This document shows, one piece after another, positions 1 through 10,546 of a stretch of 64,000 nt of DNA; the first letter of the stretch is position 1; each line of letters opens with the position of its first letter. The DNA is taken from positions 8,581,966 through 8,645,965 of the forward strand of contig OX246747.1 of the NCBI GenBank assembly GCA_945910005.1, in the 5' to 3' direction. The notes under the pieces are model-generated. The model worked only from the letters and a program-made list of their open reading frames with translations, had not been told where the DNA came from and did not search any database. This DNA comes from Isoperla grammatica (taxonomy: Eukaryota; Arthropoda; Insecta; Plecoptera; Perlodidae). Position numbers and translations under genes: made by a program.

Positions 1-229
1 TAGTAAATAACTCGCGAGTTTCGAGTCGAGTTTCGAGTAGTGCATTAATATAATAAAATGATTCAGGAAAGGAACAACTACTGGTAGAGGAAACAGGGGC
101 ACCTGAATAGCACAAAATACAACCAATGCCTCTTAAAAGAAAGAGCAAAACAAGAAACCCCTCGTGTCCCTCATGAATTGATTACTCATGGTACCCTGAA
201 TTGAAGTACTGTACGTCCCTGGGTATAGA

Positions 230-660
230 CAACTTTGAATTTATTGAGTGCCTCGTTGCTAGGACGGTTCCAAAGTCAACTTTACTTATTCCTAAGACAA
301 GATGTAATGGAACTGAACCCTTATTTTAAGTTAAAAAACTAAGTAGGTAGATTATACTCTTCCATCACATATACATTTTGGTTATAACATGTTATGATAG
401 TTGTCTTGTTGTTTGCTCACGTTAGGTCTACCGAAGATTGCGCTAATGTGAACAACTATGACGCAGGCAATGCATGTAATGCAGTGGTTACCATCCCTGC
501 TTCCAATGCAGAAGGTCCCGGGTTCAAATCCCGGTTCAGGCAGAAGTATTTTAACTTCTAATATGGATTCAATTCCATCACTTCTTGTCTTAGGAATAAG
601 TAAACGGTGACTTTGGAGCCGTCCTATAGCAACGAAGCACTCAATACATTCAAAGTTGTT
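230..660. repeat. Inverted-repeat unit with about 90-bp arms
   Basis: Bases 230-318 and 565-660 are imperfect reverse complements; both contain the CTTATTCCTAAGACAAG / CTTGTCTTAGGAATAAG block and the flanking CAACTTTGAAT/ATTCAAAGTTG. Between them lies a tRNA-like sequence. It could be a foldback element or two head-to-head short repeats. It sits downstream of the hAT coding region. Confidence 0.7.
467..542 (+). other. tRNA-derived sequence (SINE head or tRNA pseudogene)
   Basis: An A-box-like segment (AATGCAGTGGTTA) is followed by an anticodon-arm-like CTGC/GCAG hairpin with loop TTCCAAT, then a strong B box (GGTTCAAATCC) inside a perfect CCGGG/CCCGG T-arm. The loop would read CCA as anticodon. 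The 5' acceptor strand does not pair well with the 3' strand TTCAGGC, so a functional tRNA is unlikely. Internal RNA polymerase III promoter elements are the main support. Confidence 0.5.
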
Positions 661-990
661 CTGAATTAGCCTTGTTGATTCTGGCATTTGTCCGCAGGTG
701 TTTGCACTGTCCAATCACTGATTCATGTGTTTCATATTTGAAATATAGATCTTTGATTGGTTATCTCTCACTCGTCGATGGTGTTTGGAGCTTACAGGGT
801 TGGTTTAGTCACTTTAAATTAAAGTCCCCCACTGCAAATCAGTTTCATTACTAAGTGGGTAGACTCTAAATGTGAATTTACTTTTTTTAATTTTATTTAC
901 AATGACGGCAGCTTAAAAATTAAATATTGGAAATGTAACGGCTAATAGGCCTGCCACCCATTTACCATTACACTGAACACTGAACTAGGA

Positions 991-3933
991 CTACTTCTTA
1001 AGGTTTCTATTCAAGAAGACTAGTTCTTCCACATGGTGAGGTGTTGAGCATTCACGCCTAACCGATACAGTATTGCCAGCAGCCGAAAATTGGCGCTCAC
1101 TGGCCACTTCTGTAGCTGGGATTGACAAAAATCGCATTGCCAATTGCGACAGAGTGGGGTAATGCAAAGCATTTTTGGCCCACCACTGCAGTGGATCATG
1201 TGCTCGTGAGATTATTCCCTCAAGCAAGTAGTTTTGCAGTTCCTTTTTAAGTTTTCTCTTCTGGCGTTCAACTGTTTCCATTGGGTGATCGACTACTTCC
1301 TGCATTCCTGCAACAAACATGATCAAATTTATATGATTGCCAACATGTAAAGTTTAATATGCAGGCCATTATATTAGTTTGATAATTTTTGCATTTATGC
1401 TTAAATTTATATATTATATATATACTTTATAATATTTAAATTTATATTATAAACACACAAACAAAAGATAAAGAAAATAAAAAACAACATGCAACATACC
1501 TAGATTCACATTTGGGACTACGTTGGCCTTTTCCACATCAATCATTAGACAAAAAACGTCTTCATTCAAAGCATCTTTCTGAGCCGCTGTTTTCAGAACA
1601 ACATTTTTAAAACGTGGGTCCAAAAACATGGAAATGGAAGTGACGACATTTGTTTCATAGAACGGGAACCGGGATTTCAAAAACTTAAGTAGGCTCCTTG
1701 CAAAACCTATGCCACTTCCATGAGCTCCAGATAGGATGTGTTTTTCCAAGAAATTAAATATTTGAGTAACAATAGGGATGACCAATGGCAGTGTGGGGTA
1801 GGTATCTCCCGAAATTTCTGTTGTTGCCTCTGCAAATGGTTGAAGAATATCTACCAAGCTTTTGGCGGTTTGCCAGTCGGCCATGGTTAGCATCTCAACC
1901 GAACTGGTGCCACCACCTTCACATGACGATTGAATCTCATCGCACACCGCTCGTCTTTGTTCAACAAGTCTTTTCAGCATGTCATGCTCGGAATTCCACC
2001 TACTGGGTACATCTTGCGACAACTTGTTTTTTGGCAGTTGCATTGTTTGCTGAACTTGATGAAGTCTATGTTCTGCTGCTGCGGAATGATTATAATGGCT
2101 TACAATGGTACTCGCCTTCCGAATTACATCGGGAACAGAGTTTTCTTTCTTTGCGTCGTTAATTGTTAGTTGGAGTGTGTGCGCAAAACACTGTACCGCA
2201 ATCCAATTGGTCTTATTTATTGCCGCAGTTAAATTGCGTGCGTTATCAGTGACTACATACACAGGAATATTTAAAGCAATGTCTTCCAAGCCCCATGCTT
2301 CCATCATAGAATTGATTTTATCATATATGTGGTTGGCAGTGTGTTTTTCAGGGAACGGAGAGTTTCCAAGACAGTGACTTGCGATTGTAAAATCGTCGTA
2401 AAGTGACTCTGCTAGTCGTAAGAGGCGACAGAAGGAGACCCTGTCCCCCCCCCCCCCCCCCCACTGTCCATTGAATATTTCTCCTCCCACTTGGCCCTGC
2501 CCTCCCTTGCTGGACTCCCGTATGACGACCCACGCGACGTACAATGGATCTGATTCGGATGTGGCTTTATCATCATCATCTTTCTCATCTTCATTATTAC
2601 CCGCTCAGCGTCTCGATTAGCCATTGTTGCAAAAATATGAGACGTTAAGTCCCATTAATCAATCAAGTAGTGACATGTTAGCGATATGTATGCGTCGTTC
2701 GCCTTAGATGTCCACATGTCTATGGTCAATGATATGGATTTAGCATCCTTTTTCACATCTTCAATTTGCATTTTAAGTTCATTGACAACTTCAATTTTTA
2801 ATTCTGGAATAATTTTCCTAGAAAATGTCGTTCTGTTGGTAAATTGTATTGCGGACAACCTTCCTGCATGACTCCAATAAATCCCTCTTCTTCGACTACC
2901 GAATGCGGTTGCAAGTTTAATGCATTCCATTTGCCTATTTTCCTGTAATAGAAAAATGTAATGTTAAATGTATTCAGACTAGGGCCTAGGCCTCTATCTA
3001 GGCTACTGCCAAGTGTACATTCAAGCTGTCCCTCAAACCTAAGTATCTGGGGCCAGGCCTAGGCCTAGGCCTAGAACCATATAATTTGTTCAACATTATT
3101 GTCTGCCTAAACCTAGGGCTCAATAGATGCTAAATTTTGCCGCCTAGGCCAAGGCTTAGGCCTACATGATCTAGACAATGGTAAGTACTAGGGCTTGGTC
3201 CTAGGGACAGCCTGCTCAAAGCATGAGCAAATGCTAGGCCTAGGCTAGGAGTAGACCTACACTGGGACCTGGCAGAACAGAAGGACTTTAAGACAAATAA
3301 TAGACTTACCGTGTAATCATTTTTGCCGATGGATTGTCTGATGGCCACTTATGTTTTTGGGCAATCATGTTGGTGAGTGTTTCCTGGCGTGCTGGCTTAG
3401 GCCTGCTTTGCTGTACGGCTAGGCCTAGGCCTACTTCAGCCTTTTTTGCAGCTTCTTGTTTTAATAGTTCCTCGTACTGTAATACGTGTCGTACTTGCAG
3501 ATGGCGTCGCAAACTGGTCGTTGACCCAGTTACCATTTTCAGGGTTAGAAGGCAATTATTACATCTAGAGCTCGAGGGGTTCCGGGACCTTTTTAAAATG
3601 GTCCCAGATACACGATGAAGTAAGTCTAGGCCTAGGACCAGGGTCTAGGCCTAGGCCTGCAGTAGGGCTAGAGGTACTAGGCCTAGAAGATCCAGCAGGA
3701 ACTTGGAGCATGAATAGAGGCCTAGGCCTAGTTGGCGTCAGCGAACTTGTAGGCCTAGGCCTAGAAGATTGGCTGCCACCTTCTAGGGCTAGGCCTACAT
3801 CATCCACATTTTCGTCGATTTCCCGCTCACTTGGACTTTCAGTTCGCAAAAACCGACGCATGCTTGCCATTTTTTGCGTCGTTGCGGGAGTAGCTGGGCC
3901 TAGGCCTTTACGTCTTATAAACGTCGTCTGCAA
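991..3933 (-). pseudogene. hAT transposase with BED zinc finger, frame-broken
   Basis: On the minus strand the order is a low-complexity N-terminus (3933-3600), a BED finger (SCIWDHFKKV then RCNNCLLTLK and SLRRHLQVRH, about 3600-3450), the hAT core (LTIDMWTSKANDAY at about 2720; CFAHTLQLTINDAKK and SRWNSEHDMLKRL within 2250-1960) and the hAT C-terminal dimerisation region (ATEVASERQFSAAG, 1130-1060). Introns are visible: donor ACG|GTAAGT near 3310 with acceptor TTACAG near 2942, and donor near 1500 with acceptor TTGCAG near 1310. Defects are a frameshift inside the BED finger near 3555 and the AATC insertion that separates LTCHY from DDFTIASH. The family cuts and pastes DNA with 8-bp TSDs; this copy cannot make an intact protein. 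Confidence 0.85.
2401..2666 (+). mobile_element. AATC element, partial head B + body 1, inside hAT ORF
   Basis: Begins at the AGTGACTCTGCTAGTCGTAAG block of head B, then poly-C, body 1 and tail AATCAATC. Only GTA (2398-2400 and 2667-2669) is duplicated, shorter than in other copies. Removing the insert restores continuity of the hAT reading frame on the opposite strand. Confidence 0.85.
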
Positions 3934-4164
3934 AACGCAAAGATAGGTGACTTTTTCTTCAAAGTCGATTGTATAATCGATATTTAAGCTATTTTAGGAT
4001 ACTTGCGCTACCTATTGGCGGTCATTTTTAACCAGTTGAATACGGCGGCTCAGTAGATCAAAACTACTCGAACTCGACTCGTTTTCCATGAAAAACTCGA
4101 TCACCTCGAGTCGAGTAGTAATTACTCGACCGAACTCGACTTTTCGATTACTCGCACAGCCCTA

Positions 4165-5386
4165 TTCATTAGCGAACTGCCCGGGTTCATGTCACTCACC
4201 GCTGGGAGCAGAGTGTCGTTCTCCTTGGTTTCGATGACCTGGATCCCATCACTTTCCGTGGGCAAAGATTCTTTGGACTTAACATCGGTGCTAGGACTTC
4301 GGTAGATATGCTGTTGTCCGATGGATCGTGGTGGGCCGGCGTCTGGACGGCCGGGGTGTGTGGCATCCGTGGCCTCGGCCTAGCCTTCGGTTGCAGTCGG
4401 CGTGTTGACCTTTTTTTGAAGCAGGTAACAGTGGGGTGACCTCAGAGAGGTTCTGCAGGGGTGTGGAGGGATTTCTTGATTCAAAAGACTGGTAGGCTGG
4501 TTGTTAGTTGTGTTTCGTGGATTCAAAATATGTATCCTGGCCAGATACCGGTGAGGGTGCGGGCATTAGTTCCTGTTGGTTTGAGGGCCTGGGCCTAGAC
4601 TCAGTCTTCTTTGGGCCTACTTCTTGCCTTTCTATAATTTTCGTTGGGAATTTCGGGCCTGGAGTAGGTTTCTGTTGCTGTAGGCGAAGGGCCACTTCGT
4701 TTGATGGTTCAGGTCTACTGCAGTTGCCAGGCCTAGAGCTAGGCCTAGGCCTGTATGTAGAGAAAGGGGGCACACAGTAGACCTTCTCTCTGGAGTTTTG
4801 AGATGGAAGATCACTTGCCGCAGATCCATATGCCTGCTCCGTGCTAGGCCTACACCGGACCAAAAATAACCTAACTAAATTTTCCATTTCCATCACATGG
4901 CCTTTTAACTGATATAGTTAAGCTGCAATCTCACTTAGGATGTCACTAACGGGTGTGGTTAACGTTCTTAGTGAGTCCATTTTGATTCAGGTCAAAAGGG
5001 ATTGACACTTTTGGTTTGTTGACCGTTAGCATTAGCCTAGGCTAGGCCTAGGCACCAAGGGCTTATCACTTGTCTCACTTATTTGATTATTTGACTGCGA
5101 CTTTCTACGCGTTTACAGCAAATTATCATTGAACACAATTATTAACCACTATGGACGTGTTCAAACGGTAATATTTTAACCTGCTAGAAATAAAAACCTA
5201 AAATAACAAGAGAATGTGTCTCCCGATGCTTACCACTCGGCAGCCATCTTCGGAACCTTGGCCCGCCTAGATAATTCTGACACTTTGATAAGTTTACCAT
5301 CACGACCTCGGACATTATGTCTCTCCATGTTTACAGTCTTCTACTTGTTGCCGTGCGGTCATTCACATTGGGTTTGAAACCTCCCG
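4165..5386. other. Unassigned sequence with a Pro/Arg-rich minus-strand ORF
   Basis: A 130-codon minus-strand ORF (4504-4896) is rich in R, P and S, partly because AGGCCT runs are translated; I recognise no domain. The rest has no coding signal I can support. AGGCCTAGGC motifs occur at 4740 and 5040. Confidence 0.3.
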
Positions 5387-8300
5387 CCGGTCTACCCAAA
5401 CGTAGGCTTCGGCTGAATGGTTTCGCCCTGGGACTGACTCTCAAACTTCCCGACCAGCTCCAGCCAAGAAGAGGCGGGTCAAGGGGGCCGGTCTACCCAA
5501 ACGTAGGCTTCGGCTGAATGGTTTCGCCCTGGGACTGACTCTCAAACTTCCCGACCAGCTCCAGCCAAGAAGAGGCGGGTCAAGGGGGCCGGTCTACCCA
5601 AACGTAGGCTTCGGCTGAATGGTTTCGCCCTGGGACTGACTCTCAAACTTCCCGACCAGCTCCAGCCAAGAAGAGGCGGGTCTAGGGGGCCGGTCTACCC
5701 AAACGTAGGCTTCGGCTGAATGGTTTCGCCCTGGGACTGACTCTCAAACTTCCCGACCAGCTCCAGCCAAGAAGAGGCGGGTCTAGGATGCCGGTCTACC
5801 CAAACGTAGGCTTCGGCTGAATGGTTTCGCCCTGGGACTGACTCTCAAACTTCCCGACCAGCTCCAGCCAAGAAGAGGCGGGTCTAGGGGGCCGGTCTAC
5901 CCAAACGTAGGCTTCGGCTGAATGGTTTCGCCCTTCGCTGAATGGTTTCGCCCTGGGACTGACTCCTGCCCAGGGACTGCCACCTTATCGTGGTGGGCAG
6001 GTTTGCGTGCTTTGTTGATCCCGAGAGCTATGCCGGCGGAAGCGTATGCTTCTGGTAGGGCCACCCAAGCCGGACTGGTCGAGGAGGAGAAGTCAGACGA
6101 AGTGCAGTCCACACCCCAATCCCCTTTCCCCCCCACTGTCCCATTGAATATTCTCCTCCCACTTGGCCCTGCCCTCCCTTGCTGGACTCCCGTATGACAA
6201 CTCACGCGACGTACAATGGATCTGATTCGGATGTGGCTTTATTCTTCATTATCATCTTTCTCATCTTCATTATCACCCGCTCATCGTCTCGATTAGCCAT
6301 CGTTGCATAAATATGAGACGTTAATCCCCATTAATCAATCAATCTGGGACTGACTCTCAAACAACCCGACCAGCTCCAGCCAAGAAGAGGCGGGTCTAGG
6401 GGGCCGGTCTACCCAAACGTAGGCTTCGGCTGAATGGTTTCGCCCTTCGCTGAATGGTTTCGCCCTGGGACTGACTCTCAAACAACCCGACCAGCTCCAG
6501 CCAAGAAGAGGCGGGTCTAGGGGGCCGGTCTACCCAAACGTAGGCTTGGGCTGAATGGTCTCGCCCTGGGACTGACTCTCAGTCTTCCCGACCAGCTCCA
6601 GCCAAGAAGAGGCGGGTCTAGGGGGCCGGTCTACCCAGCTTCGGCTGAATGGTTTCGCCCTGGGACTGACTCTCATACTTCCCGACCAGCTCCAGCCAAG
6701 AAGAGGCGGGTCTAGGGGGCCGGTCTACCCAAACGTAGGCTTCGGCTGAATGGTTTCGCCCTGGGACTGACTCTCAAACTTCCCGACCAGCTCCAGCCAA
6801 GAAGAGGCGGGTCAAGGGGGCCGGTCTACCCAAACGTAGGCTTCGGCTGAATGGTTTCGCCCTGGGACTGACTCTCAAACTTCCCGACCAGCTCCAGCCA
6901 AGAAGAGGTGGGTCTAGGGGGCCGGTCTACCCAAACGTAGGCTTCGGCTGAATGGTTTCGCCCTGGGACTGACTCTCAAACTTCCCGACCAGCTCCAGCC
7001 AAGAAGAGGCGGGTCTAGGGGGCCGGTCTACCCAAACGTAGGCTTCGTCTGAATGGTTTCGCCCTGGGACTGACTCAAACTTCCCGACCAGCTCCAGCCA
7101 AGAAGAGGCGGGTCTAGGGGGCCGGTCTACCCAAACGTAGGCTTCGGCTGAATGGTTTCGCCCTGGGACTGACTCTCAAACCTCCCCACCAGCTCCAGCC
7201 AAGAAGAGGCGGGTCTAGGGGGCCGGTCTACCCAAACGTAGGCTTCGGCTGAATGGTTTCGCCCTGGGACTGACTCTCAAACTTCCCGACCAGCTCCAGC
7301 CAAGAAGAGGCGGGTCTAGGGGGCCGGTCTACCCAAACGTAGGCTTCGGCTGAATGGTTTCGCCCTTCGCTGAATGGTTTCGCCCTGGGACTGACTCTCA
7401 AACAACCCGACCAGCTCCAGCCAAGAAGAGGCGGGTCTAGGGGGCCGGTCTACCCAAACGTAGGCTTGGGCTGAATGGTCTCGCCCTGGGACTGACTCTC
7501 AGTCTTCCCGACCAGCTCCAGCCAAGAAGAGGCGGGTCTAGGGGGCCGGTCTACCCAGCTTCGGCTGAATGGTTTCGCCCTGGGACTGACTCTCATACTT
7601 CCCGACCAGCTCCAGCCAAGAAGAGGCGGGTCTAGGGGGCCGGTCTACCCAAACGTAGGCTTCGGCTGAATGGTTTCGCCCTGGGACTGACTCTCAAACT
7701 TCCCGACCAGCTCCAGCCAAGAAGAGGCGGGTCAAGGGGGCCGGTCTACCCAAACGTAGGCTTCGGCTGAATGGTTTCGCCCTGGGACTGACTCTCAAAC
7801 TTCCCGACCAGCTCCAGCCAAGAAGAGGTGGGTCTAGGGGGCCGGTCTACCCAAACGTAGGCTTCGGCTGAATGGTTTCGCCCTGGGACTGACTCTCAAA
7901 CTTCCCGACCAGCTCCAGCCAAGAAGAGGCGGGTCTAGGGGGCCGGTCTACCCAAACGTAGGCTTCGTCTGAATGGTTTCGCCCTGGGACTGACTCAAAC
8001 TTCCCGACCAGCTCCAGCCAAGAAGAGGCGGGTCTAGGGGGCCGGTCTACCCAAACGTAGGCTTCGGCTGAATGGTTTCGCCCTGGGACTGACTCAAACT
8101 TCCCGACCAGCTCCAGCCAAGAAGAGGCGGGTCTAGGGGGCCGGTCTACCCAAACGTAGGCTTCGGCTGAATGGTTTCGCCCTGGGACTGACTCTCAAAC
8201 TTCCCGACCAGCTCCAGCCAAGAAGAGGCGGGTCTAGGGGGCCGGTCTACCCAAACGTAGGCTTCGTCTGAATGGTTTCGCCCTGGGACTGACTCAAACT

Positions 8301-8837
8301 TCCCGACCAGCTCCAGCCAAGAAGAGGCGGGTCTAGGGGGCCGGTCTACCCAAACGTAGGCTTCGGCTGAATGGTTTCGCCCTTCGCTGAATGGTTTCGC
8401 CCTGGGACTGACTCTCAAACAACCCGACCAGCTCCAGCCAAGAAGAGGCGGGTCTAGGGGGCCGGTCTACCCAAACGTAGGCTTCGGCTGAATGGTTTCG
8501 CCCTTCGCTGAATGGTTTCGCCCTGGGACTGACTCTCAAACAACCCGACCAGCTCCAGCCAAGAAGAGGCGGGTCTAGGGGGTCGGTCTACCCAAACGTA
8601 GGCTTCGGCTGAATGGTCTCGCCCTGGGACTGACTCTCAAACTTCCCGACCAGCTCCAGCCAAGAAGAGGCGGGTCTAGGGGGCCGGTCTACCCAAACGT
8701 AGGCTTCGGCTGAATGGTTTCGCCCTGGGACTGACTCTCATACTTCCCGACCAGCTCCAGCCAAGAAGAGGCGGGTCTAGGGGGCCGGTCTACCCAAACG
8801 TAGGCTTCGGCTGAATGGTTTCGCCCTGGGACTGACC
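5387..8837. repeat. 101-bp satellite array, about 30 units
   Basis: Direct tandem repeats start at CCGGTCTACCCAAACG and include GGCTTCGGCTGAATGG, CTGGGACTGACTC and CCGACCAGCTCCAGCC. Units begin at 5387, 5488, 5589 and onward. Variants include an extra CTTCGCTGAATGGTTTCGCC piece, an AAACGTAG deletion and a TCTC deletion. A block of about 920 bp is duplicated in tandem (the marker CTACCCAGCTTCGG recurs at 6631 and 7551). The array is interrupted by one AATC element. Short ORFs in it are by-products: 101 is not a multiple of three. Confidence 0.95.
5965..6343 (+). mobile_element. AATC element, full head A + body 1, inside the 101-bp satellite
   Basis: Complete copy starting CCTGCCCAGGGACTGC and ending CCATTAATCAATCAAT. 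It is flanked by a perfect 12-bp TSD, CTGGGACTGACT (5953-5964 and 6344-6355), which is part of the satellite unit, so both ends are fixed to within a base. Order: head A (about 150 bp), pyrimidine/poly-C tract, body 1, tail. There is no tRNA- or 5S-like head and no supported protein, so I treat it as a non-autonomous element moved by a LINE with a matching tail. Confidence 0.92.
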
Positions 8838-9270
8838 GGCCCCATCTGGTCTAAGTCTTCCGTGGAGCCGTACGGCATAGATCAGTTTATTCCTGCACCA
8901 TCCATTGGTTCGTTCCCGCATAGATGAGTGCGGCAACTTAATACTGCCCAAGAAGGGCCCCCCCCCCTCCCGCAAGACTATCAAACTCCGAGTGATGCTG
9001 ACAATGCAACAGTTTCACTTGTTTTATTGCCGTTCCGCAACTGATCTTCCTCCTTAGTCCCCCTTGCACCATCTACAAACCCATGGTTCGGTCCCCTCTT
9101 TCACTGTCGCGTATTCACTGTCCTCCCCCCCCCCCCCCCCACACAACTTGGGTGGTACCATGCCCTGCACTTGCCACAGTCGTTCCACCGCCATTTTGTC
9201 ACATACAGATATACACCATTCCTGTACACAACAATCCTCTTTTGGTTTGATGGGAGCCGTTGTCGGCGAT
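8838..9270. other. Unique spacer between arrays
   Basis: No repeat unit and no coding signal. It contains poly-C runs near 8959 and 9126. Confidence 0.5.
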
Positions 9271-10432
9271 ACTCTGCGATACTCTCTGCAATACTCTCTG
9301 CAATACTCTCTGCAATACTCTCTTCAATACTGTCTGCAATACTCTCTGCACTACTCTCTGCGATACTCTCTGCAATACTGTCTGCAATACTGTCTGCAAT
9401 ACACTCTGCAATACTCTCTGCAATACTCTCTGCAATACTCTCTGCAATACTGTCTGCAATACTCTCTTGTATGGGCCTACTCTCTGCGATACTCTCTGCA
9501 ATACTCTCTGCAATACTTTCTGCAATACACTCTGCAATACTCTCTGCAATACTCTCTGCAATACTGTCTGCAATACACTGCAATACTCTCTGCAATACTC
9601 TGCAATACTCTCTGCAATACACTCTGCAATACTCTCTGCAATACTCTGTGCAATACTGTCTGCAATACTCTCTGCAATACTCTCTTCTATAGGCCTACTC
9701 TCTGCACTACTCTCTGCGATAGTCTCTGCAATACTGTCTGCAATACTGTCTGCAATACACTCTGCAATACTCTCTGCAATACTCTCTGCAATACTCTCTG
9801 CAATACTCTCTGCAATACACTCTGCAATACTCTCTGCAATACTGTCTGCAATACTCTCTGCAATACTGTCTGCAATACTGTCTGCAATACACTGTGCAAT
9901 ACTCTCTGCAATACTCCTGCCCAGGGACTGCCACCTTATCGTGGTGGGCAGGTTTGCGTGCTTTGTTGATCCCGAGATTCTGGTAGGGCCACCCAAGCCG
10001 GACTAGTCGAGGAGGAGAAGTCAGACGAAGTGCAGTCCACACCCCAATCCCCTTTCCCCCCCACTGTCCCATTCAATATTTCTCCTCCCACTTAGCCCTG
10101 CCCTCCCTTGCTGGACTCCCGTATGACGACTCACGCGACGTAAAATGGATCTGATTCGGATGTGGCTTTCTTCCACATTATCATCTTTCTCATCTTCATC
10201 TTCATTATCACCCGCTCATCGTCTCGATTAGCCATCGTTGCATAAATATGAGACGTTAAGCCCCATTAATCCATCCTGCAATACTCTCTGCAATACTGTC
10301 TGCAATACTGTTTGCAATACACTCTGCAATACTCTCTGCAATACTCTCTGCAATACTCTGCAATACACTCTGCAATACTCTCTGCAATACTCTCTGCAAT
10401 ACTCTCTGCAATACTTTCTGCAATACTCTCTC
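9271..10432. repeat. 12-bp array (TCTCTGCAATAC), interrupted by an AATC element
   Basis: Dozens of copies of a TCTCTGCAATAC-type dodecamer with TGTCTGCAATAC and ACTCTGCAATAC variants occupy 9271-9915 and resume at 10276-10432. The period is a multiple of three, so all frames stay open for long stretches (ORFs up to 301 codons on both strands); the equal openness of all frames argues against a real protein. Confidence 0.93.
9916..10275 (+). mobile_element. AATC element, head A with 24-bp deletion + body 1
   Basis: Starts CCTGCCCAGGG and ends CCATTAATCCATC. The flanks CTGCAATACT (9906-9915 and 10276-10285) form a TSD made of array sequence. The GCTATGCCGGCGGAAGCG part of head A is missing between CCCGAGA and TTCTGGTAG. 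Confidence 0.9.
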
Positions 10433-10546
10433 GAGTCTTCCTTGTATGTCCCGAACATGTCGTGAAGCCGATTGTGTCGCTGCTTCGTCCGTCGTGTATC
10501 GGTGATCTTGTTCCGTCGCAGACAGTTGAAGAACCCTCGTCTCGGG

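Larger units (their letters stand above)
1..4164 (-). mobile_element. hAT-family DNA transposon, one end outside the window
   Basis: The right end, read on the minus strand, begins TAGGGCTGTGCGAGTAATCG and is followed by about 100 bp rich in ACTCGAGTCGAG. The first 40 bases of the window carry the same ACTCG/GAGTCGAG subterminal sequence in the opposite sense, so the left terminus probably lies just outside. The interior encodes a BED-finger hAT transposase on the minus strand. The element is broken by an AATC-element insertion at 2401-2666 and carries an inverted-repeat unit with a tRNA-like core at 230-660. The 8-bp target duplication expected for hAT cannot be checked because one end is missing. 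Confidence 0.8.

Noticed and set aside
467..542. Functional tRNA gene
   Set aside because: The acceptor stem does not pair and the D-arm is poor, although the T-arm and B box are good.
3130..3348. Minus ORF in the hAT intron
   Set aside because: It reads through a GTAAGT donor into AGGCCT-rich intron sequence.
5897..6205. Minus-strand ORF shared by many AATC copies (DCTSSDFSSSTSPAWVALPE)
   Set aside because: It lies antisense to head A, has indels in several copies, and its conservation is explained by the copies being recent. No protein domain is recognisable.
9064..10006. ORFs of 173-301 codons in the 12-bp array
   Set aside because: All frames on both strands are open because the period is 12; no start context, domain or biased codon use.
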